Shown here one piece after another: positions 1 through 6,737 of a stretch of 9,054 nucleotides of DNA. Numbering within the stretch: position 1 is the stretch's first letter; every line of letters begins with the position of its first letter. The DNA is from Bacteroidota bacterium. GTDB lineage: Bacteria > Bacteroidota > Bacteroidia > B-17B0 > Aurantibacillaceae. Location: the NCBI GenBank assembly GCA_016708845.1, contig JADJFB010000037.1:1-9054 (forward strand). Reading direction: 5' to 3'. Made by a program: the position numbers and the translations under genes. The notes beneath the pieces were generated by a model. It saw only the letters and a program-made list of their open reading frames with translations. It was not told the DNA's origin and did not search any database.

Positions 1-20
1 ACGTTACCTGCAACCAGCCG
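1..20. repeat. Left boundary and terminal inverted repeat of cassette-like unit 1
   Basis: The window opens with ACGTTACCTGCAACC. The same framework, ACGTTANNNGCAACC, recurs at the start of unit 2 (6930-6944), where only the three N bases differ. GTTACCTG (3-10) and CCAGCCG (14-20) are exact reverse complements of CAGGTAAC (6748-6755) and CGGCTGG (6738-6744), with a three-base mismatch of equal length between them, so 15 of 18 positions pair. I read this as the 5' end of a unit whose far end is element E2. The inference rests on the matching ends; no recombinase is present to confirm it. Confidence 0.6.
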
Positions 21-112
21 ACAGAAAAATCAAACTTTAACTTAAGACACAAAACTTCATTTAGACCTCACTAAACTCGGTAGACCTGTGTGTGAAATCC
101 AAAGTGTTTTAT

Positions 113-133
113 CGGTTTGAAAAAGCCGTTTTT
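113..133 (+). terminator. Terminator-like hairpin with GAAA loop and T5 tail
   Basis: CGGTTT (113-118) pairs with AAGCCG (123-128), including one G-T wobble, around a GAAA loop, and is followed by TTTTT. This is the layout of a weak rho-independent terminator on the + strand. No gene that it would end is visible between 1 and 112, so it may serve a transcript entering from the left or only be part of the structured region. Confidence 0.35.
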
Positions 134-143
134 GCTATCCCAT

Positions 144-197
144 AATTTAGCACATTTGTTTTTGCAAAAGGCAGGCAAAAACCAAATAAGCTAAATT
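144..197. repeat. 54-bp imperfect palindrome (long hairpin)
   Basis: The arms 144-165 and 175-197 are reverse complements except for two mismatches and one bulged base, and enclose a 9-base loop (166-174). The arms begin AATTTAGC and end TTTTTGC. It lies in non-coding DNA and is not followed by a T run, so a simple terminator is unlikely. It resembles the REP-like palindromes scattered through Bacteroidota intergenic DNA, but its copy number elsewhere cannot be judged here. Confidence 0.6.
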
Positions 198-366
198 ACC
201 TCGCCACACAATAAGGTGTGCTTTCAGCACTTTTTGCGGGGCTCGCTCCGCTCAGTCAAATCCGCATGCCACGGCGTATGGTTAGATATTATTTTTTAAA
301 TTAAATATTTATTTTTATCTTTATTTTTCAATAATTTAACATTATAATATTTATTCAATATTTTTT
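198..366. other. Non-coding leader region with small hairpins
   Basis: No credible gene lies here. Three small stem-loops can be drawn. CACAC/GTGTG (205-209 with 216-220) competes with GTGCT/AGCAC (218-222 with 226-230). GCGGGG/CTCCGC (236-251) has a CTCG loop. The GC-rich stretch ends abruptly near 275, and the last 90 bases before the first gene are almost pure A/T. The promoter of the three-gene operon is expected here, but no clear Bacteroidota TAnnTTTG box was found. Confidence 0.4.
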
Positions 367-1116
367 ATGAAAAACATCTATTTTTTAGGAGTTATATTTT
401 TTTTTATAACTTCATGCTCTATTCAGAAAAGACAACATCTAAATGGCTATTATTTTTCTTGGAACAAGATTAAGAAACAAAATGAAATAAGCAAGCAAGA
501 AAATACAGATACAATTGTATATCATACTAACGAGAGAATTGATTTAATTGCTTCAACAGAAAACAATTATGATTTTATAAAGAAACAACCTTATAATGAA
601 AAATAGATGACTGCGACATCCTTATATTTCAAAGCGGCGAAGAAATAAAAGTAAAAATAACAGAAATTACTTTAAACGAGATTAAATATTCACTTTGTAA
701 TGACCCTAATAGTAAAATTATTTCGATTGACAAATCGAAAGTTTTTATGATTAAATATCCTAATGGAAAAAACGAAATGATCAAATCAGAAAAAAGTGAT
801 ACAAAAACTGAAAAGGCCCCTCAAAGAATTGATTATCAAACCGCGCATAAAAGTAAAAAAATGCAACCCTTTTCATTAATAGCTTTTATCTTTGCTATTA
901 TTACAATATTCACGATGGCAGTATTTGGTTTAACTGCGGGCTGGTTTTTATACCTGCCATTTTTGGCATAGTGGCCGCAATATCTGGAATAATTGGATTA
1001 ATATCCATAAAAATAATCCCGACAAGTATAAAGGCAAAGCATTTTCGGTTCTTGGGATTATTTTCGGTTTAATATTCGCCGCGTTAGCATTGATCTTTTT
1101 AGCCATTTTAATTTAA
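367..1116 (+). CDS. Gene A: lipoprotein with DUF4190-like membrane tail, frameshifted three times in the given sequence
   Basis: The reading frame is broken at A5 (599-603), T5 (960-964) and A5 (1009-1013). Adding one base to each run gives one 250-residue protein. The pieces seen in the raw sequence are 367-606, 747-971 and the tail to the TAA at 1114-1116. The N-terminus MKNIYFLGVIFFFITSC is a lipoprotein signal with lipobox ITSC (Cys17). Next comes a polar linker, then a domain of about 50 residues running from DDCDILIFQSGEEIKVKI to VFMIKYPNGK. A basic stretch leads into about three hydrophobic helices around a KNNPDKYKGKAF loop, which is the signature order of DUF4190-type membrane domains in Bacteroidota. 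The soluble domain recurs twice in gene B, whose start lies five bases downstream, so the two are probably co-transcribed. The function is unknown, probably envelope-associated. The continuity across the breaks is strong evidence that this was, or is, a single gene. Confidence 0.75.
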
Positions 1117-1121
1117 AAAAA

Positions 1122-1565
1122 ATGAAAAAAAATAGTGTTATTATTTTTCTAATAGGATTGGGTATAAATTACCTTAATGCTCAGTATCTCATTTTGAAAA
1201 GAGATGGTACAAATATACAAGCAAAAATATTGGAAGTTGGAATTAATGATATAAAATATAAACGTTTTGATTATATCACGGGCCCAACAATTACATTAAT
1301 AAAAAGCAGCATTTTTTATATTAAATATGAAAATGGAACGAAAGAAGTTTTTGCAAAAGAAGAGAAACCCAATTTAGGAAACAACATTACCAATAACCCA
1401 CCACCACCTAAAGATTTAAACTTACCAGCTACAATACTTAAAAGAGATGGGGAAGAAATTAAAGCAACACTATTAGAAATAAATGAAACAACAATAAAAA
1501 TTTTTCCCAGCAACAAATCAAAAGAAGCTACAGTTAATTTGCACAAAAGCGCTATTTTTATCTAA
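1122..1565 (+). CDS. Segment of gene B: signal peptide and duplicated shared domain
   Basis: This is the first intact stretch of gene B, 147 codons. ATG 1122 follows gene A's stop by five A's and begins a clear signal peptide (K2K3, hydrophobic core, LNA|Q). The ORF stops inside the second shared domain at 'KSAIFI'. One extra T in 1555-1559 instead continues it as AIFYLKYDNGTKDMF, matching the end of the first copy (IFYIKYENGTKEVF). The stop is therefore not the natural end. Confidence 0.6.
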   Translation: MKKNSVIIFLIGLGINYLNAQYLILKRDGTNIQAKILEVGINDIKYKRFDYITGPTITLIKSSIFYIKYENGTKEVFAKEEKPNLGNNITNNPPPPKDLNLPATILKRDGEEIKATLLEINETTIKIFPSNKSKEATVNLHKSAIFI

Positions 1566-4104
1566 AATATGATAATGGAACAAAAGATATGTTCACTGAA
1601 AAAAACATATTTGAGGCAATAGCACATAATGACAAAGATGAAAATGGAATAAGAAGATATAAACAAACCTTACCACGCAAACCTAATAGTGTTGAAAAAA
1701 TAAAACAAGAAGGAATATTAATTGAAAAATATTATGACTCTGAAGGATATTTGAGTAGAGAAAATATTGTCAATAATGACAAAGTGCGGGAAATTAAAAA
1801 ACATATTCTTCTAATGGATTACTTCAATATGAACATCAGTTTATGAATAACCAACTTTATGGTATCACCTATAACTACAATAACGAAGGATATTTAGAAT
1901 CTGAGATGTATTTTGAATATGATGTGCCTAAATTAACAAAAACGTATAATAAAGCAGGCTTTTTAATTTCTGAAACTCCTGGTGAAGGTGATGGGAAATA
2001 CAAAGTATATTACTCATCGGGTATTTTGAAACAAGAATCTTATTTAACAAACAACAAAATAAACGGCACATTAAAATTATATAAAGAGGATGGCAAATTA
2101 AATTCCGAGCAAGACTTTATTAATGGAAAACCAAAAGATCTGCCTAGATATTTTGACGAAACCGGAAATTATACAACATTAGCACCGTTATCTAATGGAG
2201 AAATAAATCCAAGTGCTAAATTGTACGATAAAAATGGTAAAGAAATAACAGACACTCCAACCAACGGGATACAAAATGCTTATTATAAAACAGGTGAATT
2301 ATATGCAGAAACACCTTATGAGGATGGCAAAATAAGTGGTTCGAGAAGGATATATTATAAAAATCAAAAAATATCCATTCAGCTTCCTTATAGCGAAAAT
2401 AAAATAAATGGCATGGTTATGTTTTTCGATACTAACGGTGTTCTTATTTCAAAAAACTTTTATTTGGATAGTCTGCAAAATGGGGTTAGCAAGACATATT
2501 ATAAAAACGGGACTATTTTAGGTGAAACATTGTACAGAAATGGAGAGAAGAACGGAATAGCTAAAAGTTATCATGAAAATGGAACTATTTCAATGATAAC
2601 ACCATATACAAACGATAAAATAAATGGCATAAGGAAAATGTATTACCAAAATGGTAATTTGCAAATGGAGCAGATATTTAAAGATGATTTAGGCAATGGC
2701 ACATGTAAACATTATGACGATAAAGGTAATTTAAGTTTTGAATATACTGAAGCCAACGGATTCAAGACGGGAGAAGAGAAACATTATAATAACGGAGCGT
2801 TATTTCTTATTACTCTATATGAGAATGGTGAGAAAAATGGTGTTCAGAAAATGTATTTAAATGGCCAATTGAATATGGAAATACCATATAAAAACGATAA
2901 GAAAAATGGAGTTGCAATTAATTACTTAAACGGCAATATCTCTACTCAAACAAAATATGTTGATAATGTAAAAGACATAGAATTTGAAAAAGAACAGGAA
3001 AGACTCAGAAAAAACAAAATAGACAGGAAACATTAAGCGCCGTAGCAGGAGGTCTTATGCAGGGACTTCAACAAACATCAGCACAATTAGATTTTCAAAA
3101 TAATCCAAACGCTCAAACATTTAGTAATTATGCTAATGTAGTATCAAATAATAATACCAAATCTACAAGCGAAGCCATTAATTCCAATAATCAAATTTTA
3201 GGTAGCACCCTTAATACTTCTAATGTAAATAATACATCTATTACTGATGCTTATAATCAAAGCGCAATAAAAATTAATACACTTTATAATTCACAAAATC
3301 CTGCTAGTCAGGTTGACCCTTATGCTAATACAATTAATACAAATAACACCTCAATTACTGATGCTTATAACCAAAGTGCTATAAATATTAATGCACTTTA
3401 TAATTCGCGAAATCCTTCCAGTCAGGTTGATCCTTATGCCAATACAATTAATACAAATAACACCTCTATTACCGACGCTTATAATCAAAGCCAAACTAAG
3501 ATAAACAACCTATATAATTCGCAACATGCAGAATCATCGGCCATCACAAACAATAATGGCGTTTCATGCTATAACCAGGCTGAAAATGAATTGAAACAAT
3601 CTCTAGAATACAAAGAATGTAATAAATCTGCCTTTGAAGCAAATATGCAACAATATAATTGCGAGATGAGTAAAGCAATATTAATAAAACTAACACTCAA
3701 ATATTGTCAATCTAAATTACCTCAAAACGAAATTCAGGTGCTTCAAAATCAATATTCACAAACTATACAAATTGCAAATTCAATCAAAATAAATGCAAGT
3801 AACTCTGTTACTTCTTTTAAATCTTATGAAGAGCCTGCGGAATGTAAAAAATGTAAAGAAATAGCTGACAAAAATTACAAAACAATTACCGATAATATAG
3901 ACAAAAAATATTATGTATGTAATACCTCTGGAAATGGAGCTGCTTTTGCTTACGATGGCAATATTCCTCCAAGTTGTGTATGTGTAGCTCCAAAAAAACA
4001 TTGTAGTTGTGATATTTGCGGAAAAAAATATACAAACCGAATATAATACTGCGGAGACAAACCATAAAAATGCTCTATCTAATTGTAGTCAATTTTGCAA
4101 ATAA
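1122..4104 (+). CDS. Gene B: secreted ~994-residue MORN-repeat (YwqK-like) protein with cysteine-rich tail, frameshifted four times
   Basis: Breaks lie at T5 (1555-1559), A6 (1796-1801), A6 (3009-3014) and A7 (4022-4028). The first three need one added base; the last needs one fewer or two more. The corrected frame ends at the TAA at 4102-4104. In order: signal peptide MKKNSVIIFLIGLGINYLNA (1-20); two copies of the domain shared with gene A (about 21-75 and 103-157), each closing with IKYENGTK or LKYDNGTK; about fifteen degenerate 22-24-residue MORN-like repeats of the form 'YYxNGxLxxexxYxnGxxnG' (about 175-620); a short charged stretch; a low-complexity Asn/Ser/Thr region with three 38-residue repeats (about 704-805); and a C-terminal cysteine-rich module with CKKC and CVCVAPKKHCSCDIC. 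MORN variants of this type occur in the YwqK 'antitoxin' annotation, but no toxin partner is visible, so that label should not be transferred. A surface or secreted binding role is inferred only. Confidence 0.75.
1589..1846 (+). CDS. Segment of gene B: second-domain end and first MORN-like repeats
   Basis: This frame carries the end of the second shared domain and the first MORN-like units (EGILIEKYYDSEGYLSRENIVNN). The apparent start M1589 is internal, since the domain begins upstream in another frame. After A6 (1796-1801) the frame degenerates, while the next frame continues sensibly as YSSNGLLQYEHQFMNNQLYG, which fits the repeat pattern. It should not be kept as a separate gene. Confidence 0.5.
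   Translation: MFTEKNIFEAIAHNDKDENGIRRYKQTLPRKPNSVEKIKQEGILIEKYYDSEGYLSRENIVNNDKVREIKKHILLMDYFNMNISL
1843..3036 (+). CDS. Segment of gene B: MORN-repeat array
   Basis: 397 codons made almost entirely of repeats such as YYKNGTILGETLYRNGEKNG and YYQNGNLQMEQIFKDDLGNG, the degenerate MORN type found in YwqK-like proteins. The Met at 1843 lies inside a repeat and the segment has no signal peptide, so it is an internal piece. The last residues KNKIDRKH appear only because of a missing A near 3009-3014. The corrected frame reads RKKQNRQETLSAVAGGLMQ and joins the next segment. Confidence 0.6.
   Translation: MNNQLYGITYNYNNEGYLESEMYFEYDVPKLTKTYNKAGFLISETPGEGDGKYKVYYSSGILKQESYLTNNKINGTLKLYKEDGKLNSEQDFINGKPKDLPRYFDETGNYTTLAPLSNGEINPSAKLYDKNGKEITDTPTNGIQNAYYKTGELYAETPYEDGKISGSRRIYYKNQKISIQLPYSENKINGMVMFFDTNGVLISKNFYLDSLQNGVSKTYYKNGTILGETLYRNGEKNGIAKSYHENGTISMITPYTNDKINGIRKMYYQNGNLQMEQIFKDDLGNGTCKHYDDKGNLSFEYTEANGFKTGEEKHYNNGALFLITLYENGEKNGVQKMYLNGQLNMEIPYKNDKKNGVAINYLNGNISTQTKYVDNVKDIEFEKEQERLRKNKIDRKH
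3057..4046 (+). CDS. Segment of gene B: Asn/Ser-rich repeats and cysteine-rich C-terminus
   Basis: 329 codons. The first part is low in complexity and rich in N, S, T and Q, with a 38-residue tandem repeat. The second part has many cysteines, including CKKC and CVCVAPKKHCSCDIC, that could bind metal or form disulfides after export. M3057 sits in the sequence AVAGGLMQGLQQ that continues from the previous segment. The stop at 4044 follows an A7 run; the alternative frame continues as IQTEYNTAETNHKNALSNC to a TAA at 4102, which looks like the natural end. Confidence 0.55.
   Translation: MQGLQQTSAQLDFQNNPNAQTFSNYANVVSNNNTKSTSEAINSNNQILGSTLNTSNVNNTSITDAYNQSAIKINTLYNSQNPASQVDPYANTINTNNTSITDAYNQSAININALYNSRNPSSQVDPYANTINTNNTSITDAYNQSQTKINNLYNSQHAESSAITNNNGVSCYNQAENELKQSLEYKECNKSAFEANMQQYNCEMSKAILIKLTLKYCQSKLPQNEIQVLQNQYSQTIQIANSIKINASNSVTSFKSYEEPAECKKCKEIADKNYKTITDNIDKKYYVCNTSGNGAAFAYDGNIPPSCVCVAPKKHCSCDICGKKYTNRI
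3228..3530 (+). repeat. 114-bp in-frame tandem repeat, about 2.7 copies
   Basis: Copies start at 3228, 3342 and 3456, exactly 114 bp (38 codons) apart; the third is partial. Each encodes NNTSITDAYNQS..IN.LYNS, followed in copies 1 and 2 by QVDPYANTINT. The DNA copies differ mostly at silent positions, so the duplication is not brand new and the amino-acid sequence appears to have been conserved. It lies in the linker between the MORN array and the cysteine-rich tail of gene B. Confidence 0.85.
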
Positions 4105-4132
4105 ATGTCTTACTTTTTAACCTTAAATAGTT

Positions 4133-5138
4133 ATGAAAACATCATACTTAATTATACTTTTAATTAATGCATCTATAGTAATTGCTCAATCAAATTGCTC
4201 AGACGGTTTCGTAATTAGAAAAAGTAAAATGTGGTGGGCAAATAACAGAAAAGTGCGTGCCAGAAAACTACAGTTGCAACAAATGTTGGATGTTAGAATT
4301 TGAATCTAAAAATAAGGATGGGTGGTTTCCTCTAAATAATTTTCCTTCATATGAAAGTGCAGATGAAAGAAAACGAGAGATACAACAAGGTAAACCCAGT
4401 ATTTATAATTATAATATTTCCAGAATTTATTTAGATGATAATAAATTTTGTAATCCAACGGCTCCTACTGCAATTGGCGACTTTAAAAATAGACTTAATA
4501 TATTATATTCTAGTTGGCAAAAATCATTAGCAACTTCTCTATTGAAATATAATGGTTATAAAATACCTAGTATTCCTTTAGCTACAACAAGAGAATGGAA
4601 AAAAATGATTGATGAAAGCACAAAAAAAAACGAACAGATGAGGCTATACAATGAAAACTTCAGTGAAACTAATCTTGGTGATATAAATGAAAAAATGAAA
4701 GTTTTCCAACAAGAATATTCTTCATTTCAAACGATGTCAGATTCATATATTGCGAAATATACTGTTCAAAATAATGAAAGTAACGCATGGAAATCATTAC
4801 CAGATGGGTATTCCTATAAAATTGAACCAAATGGATATTATACTTTTTTTGATGGCGTAGATCAGATTGAATCTTTAACCCCAACAGATGGGCCTAATGA
4901 ATTATCAAAACACCAAAGAGTCATTGCTAAAGAAAATAAAAACGAGGGGCAATCCAACCAATTAAATGATAACCTAGTAAACGATAAAGATGCGATTAAA
5001 AATTTACAAGGCCTATGCGATGTTTTATCTGCACAACTAAATGAATTAAAAAAGGATGGTATAACGCCTGAAGTTCAGGAATTAGAAAAACAAGTAGAAA
5101 AGCTACGTTTGGAAATAAAAGAATTACAAAAAGACTAA
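4133..5138 (+). CDS. Gene C: secreted cysteine-rich protein with C-terminal coiled coil, frameshifted once
   Basis: ATG 4133 lies 28 bases after gene B's corrected stop and begins a signal peptide, MKTSYLIILLINASIVIA|QS. The frame then breaks at A5 (4219-4223) or A4 (4226-4229). Removing one A (or adding two) gives 334 residues reading RKSKCGGQITEKCVPENYSC into NKCWMLEFES. The 293-codon open frame 4257-5138 is therefore only the C-terminal part, and its Met is not a real Met codon in the reconstructed gene. The N-terminal 80 residues are cysteine- and aromatic-rich. The middle is charged and helical. The last 80 residues (KNLQGLCDVLSAQLNELKKD...LEKQVEKLRLEIKELQKD) form a good heptad coiled coil. 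The family was not recognised. Its place after gene B and the shared exported, cysteine-rich character suggest a partner of B. Confidence 0.7.
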
Positions 5139-5195
5139 TCTATATTACTTAAATTTTATACTAGTTCTATATTTTACCACTTATTCTCAAAAACT

Positions 5196-5219
5196 AGCCA
5201 CTTACAAAGTGGCTTTTTT
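5196..5219 (+). terminator. Intrinsic terminator of the A-B-C operon
   Basis: AGCCACT (5196-5202) pairs perfectly with AGTGGCT (5208-5214) across a five-base loop and runs into six T's (5214-5219). It lies about 57 bases after gene C's stop. Confidence 0.85.
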
Positions 5220-5405
5220 GTTTTAACATTCCTTTACAATTCACTTGTACTATTTGGCACAATCCTTCGTTATTCCGAAGTAACAAACAAAAATAATATG
5301 CCACCTAAAATATGTTAAGCACCCGAACTCTTTTTCTTCCTTGCTCATTTTCTTAAAGAAAAACTGAACATCGAAAATTAAATTCAAATTTTAAAACTTA
5401 ATATT
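5220..5405. promoter_or_regulatory. Intergenic region upstream of the 254-residue gene; promoter expected
   Basis: The preceding terminator implies a separate promoter here. ACTATTTGG around 5250 is close to the Bacteroidota -7 box TAnnTTTG but has the wrong spacing, so it is only a weak candidate. Two small palindromes are visible: CTTCG/CGAAG (5265-5269 with 5276-5280) and TTTTCTT/AAGAAAA (5348-5354 with 5356-5362). The last 30 bases before the ATG are A/T only, as is usual for Bacteroidota translation starts. Confidence 0.3.
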
Positions 5406-6170
5406 ATGAGTACCTATTATGAAACAGGACATTCAAAAAATGTCGCAAACTTAGAAGATTTAATCTCTTATTGCGTTGGTTACGGAGCAACCTACAATCC
5501 GTCAAAAACATCAATTAAAATAGCAGGTTTAACTACCTTGCTTGCAACATCAAAATCAAATATCCAAGCAGTCAACACAACCTTAACTGCATTTCACAAT
5601 TCAACTAACGCTCGTGAAATCGCTTTTGAGCCATTAAGACCACTTGGTACAAAAATCCTTAACGCTTTATTAGCAAGCGGTGCATCCGACCAAACAATAA
5701 ACGATTTCAAAACATTAAATCGTAAAGTGCAAGGTAAACGTGCTGGTAGCAAATTAACTAAAGCCGATTCAGGAAAAGTAATTAATCCAAATCCAACTGA
5801 CCCATTACCCGAGCCAACAGATACTAGCATCTCGGCAGCTCAATTAAGTTACGATAGTTATATGGATCATTACAGTAAAATAATTGCTTTGCTTAACACA
5901 GAGCCGTTATACTTACCAAATGAAACAGCATTAAAACTTCCTGCGTTAAATACATTAATGACAACTTTAGCAACAACCAATACCAATGTTATTAATGCAA
6001 CAACAGCATACAGTAATGCTCGTATCCTAAGAAACAAAACCCTTTACTTGGCAGGAACTGGATTATATGATACAGTTAAAGACGTAAAGGCATATGTAAA
6101 ATCAGTATTCGGTGCAACAAGTCCAGAGTACAAACAAATCTCTAAGATAAAATTTACAAAAGGTCGCTAG
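5406..6170 (+). CDS. Conserved Bacteroidota-type hypothetical protein with internal duplication
   Basis: 254 residues, no signal peptide and no membrane segment, so probably cytoplasmic; the frame is intact. Two halves resemble each other. YNPSKTSIKIAGLTTLLATS with NAREIAFEPLRPLGTKILNAL (about 30-90) parallels YLPNETALKLPALNTLMTTL with NARILRNKTLYLAGTGLYDT (about 178-225). A Pro-rich linker (NPNPTDPLPEPTDT, about 128-141) separates them. The end KQISKIKFTKGR is basic. From memory this resembles a multi-copy hypothetical family in Bacteroidota; no function is known to me. It has its own upstream region and terminator, so it is monocistronic. Frequent Ala/Thr/Asn helices suggest two related helical bundles. 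Confidence 0.8.
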   Translation: MSTYYETGHSKNVANLEDLISYCVGYGATYNPSKTSIKIAGLTTLLATSKSNIQAVNTTLTAFHNSTNAREIAFEPLRPLGTKILNALLASGASDQTINDFKTLNRKVQGKRAGSKLTKADSGKVINPNPTDPLPEPTDTSISAAQLSYDSYMDHYSKIIALLNTEPLYLPNETALKLPALNTLMTTLATTNTNVINATTAYSNARILRNKTLYLAGTGLYDTVKDVKAYVKSVFGATSPEYKQISKIKFTKGR

Positions 6171-6198
6171 TCCTAAAAAGTAAATAAATCATAAAGTA

Positions 6199-6238
6199 AA
6201 AAACCCTCCGTTATTGAAATATATAACGGAGGGTTTTT
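6199..6238 (+). terminator. Strong intrinsic terminator after the 254-residue gene
   Basis: A perfect 16-bp stem (6199-6214 with 6223-6238) has a CCCTCCG core, an A-rich left base, an 8-base loop and a T5 tail. The flanking A and T runs make it work in both directions, but no minus-strand gene is credible here. Confidence 0.9.
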
Positions 6239-6280
6239 GTTTGCTGTTATTCCGACCTGTGTTTAGACAAGCAAAACGTA

Positions 6281-6532
6281 GAAAACGCTGACAGCGTTTT
6301 AGAGAACTAGCACAGTGATTTAGAAAACAAGCGCAGGGCTTTAGGGAACTCTGACAGCGCTTTAGGAAACTCGCACAGGGTTTTAGAAAACTCTGACAGG
6401 GCTTTAGAGAACTAGCGGAGGGACTTAGAAAACTCTGACAGGGCTTTAGGGAATTCTGACAGGGCTTTAGAAAACTCGCACAGGGTTTTATGGAACTCTG
6501 ACAGCACTTTAGGGAACTCTGACAGCGTTGCA
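6281..6532. repeat. Minisatellite: twelve tandem copies of a 21-bp unit
   Basis: Twelve consecutive 21-bp units with no length variation. The consensus is close to GRRAACTCTGACAGGGCTTT plus A. The best conserved part is the central CTGACAG, itself an inverted repeat around one A. In unit 1 the symmetry is perfect: AAAACGCT and AGCGTTTT flank GAC. Several units carry CGCACAG instead of CTGACAG, and these variants are interspersed with the main type. The plus strand has an in-phase TAG/TTAG in each unit, so it is not coding there. Two minus-strand frames are open by virtue of the 21-bp period. I regard it as a non-coding tandem repeat. Confidence 0.9.
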
Positions 6533-6737
6533 GGTTTTTGTCTCCCCACAACTTGCCAAGCCCATTTGCAAAACGCACAAATCAGCCCTGCAATCCTAAT
6601 TTTGCAAAAAAGCTTTGCAAGTTTTCCCCCGCTCTGGCAATTTTCACAAATTGCTTTGGGTGGCATTCGGTTTCTGTTAGACATATGGTTTCGTAATTAG
6701 AAACATTGTGTTGTATAGGTACTTTTCTCACTAAATG
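6533..6737. other. Non-coding region between minisatellite and element E2
   Basis: No gene is supported. Two perfect 7-bp hairpins are present: TTGCAAA/TTTGCAA (6602-6608 with 6614-6620) and GCAATTT/AAATTGC (6637-6643 with 6648-6654). A 17-base string at 6687-6703 also occurs at 4205-4221 inside gene C. Base composition is richer in G+C than the flanking genes. Confidence 0.5.
6687..6703 (+). repeat. 17-bp exact direct repeat of a piece of gene C
   Basis: GGTTTCGTAATTAGAAA here is identical to 4205-4221, where it encodes G-F-V-I-R-K. It is nearly palindromic (TTTC-TAA/TTA-GAAA with one bulged G). A chance match of this length is unlikely but not impossible in A/T-rich DNA. Confidence 0.5.

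Noticed and set aside
248..276. Extra cassette boundary at GTTAGAT (near 270)
   Set aside because: The box fits GTTRRRY, but no matching ATCTAAC-type partner with a palindrome was found downstream in the window.
599..1013. Programmed ribosomal or transcriptional frameshifting in gene A
   Set aside because: The runs are only five bases long, with no slippery heptamer or following stem, and three successive sites would be needed in one 250-residue protein.
1316..1546. Minus-strand frames opposite the real genes (1316-1546, 3780-4001, 4669-4884, 5594-5830, 7160-7429)
   Set aside because: Each lies antisense to a well-supported gene and shows no domain or start context.
1843..3036. Stand-alone YwqK antitoxin
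   Set aside because: The repeats are MORN-like, but the segment is internal to a larger secreted protein, and no toxin gene lies beside it.
6281..6532. CRISPR array
   Set aside because: The 21-bp units are directly adjacent with no spacers, and no cas gene is present.
6189..6578. Minus-strand open frame with heptad-like KPCQSFL repeats
   Set aside because: It is open only because the 21-bp repeat has a period divisible by three and lacks stops in this frame. Its C-terminal codons are the terminator hairpin at 6199-6238, and there is no sensible start region.
6412..6684. Second minus-strand open frame with ALSEFPK repeats
   Set aside because: The same tandem repeat read in another frame. 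Two overlapping open frames from one repeat argue that neither is selected.
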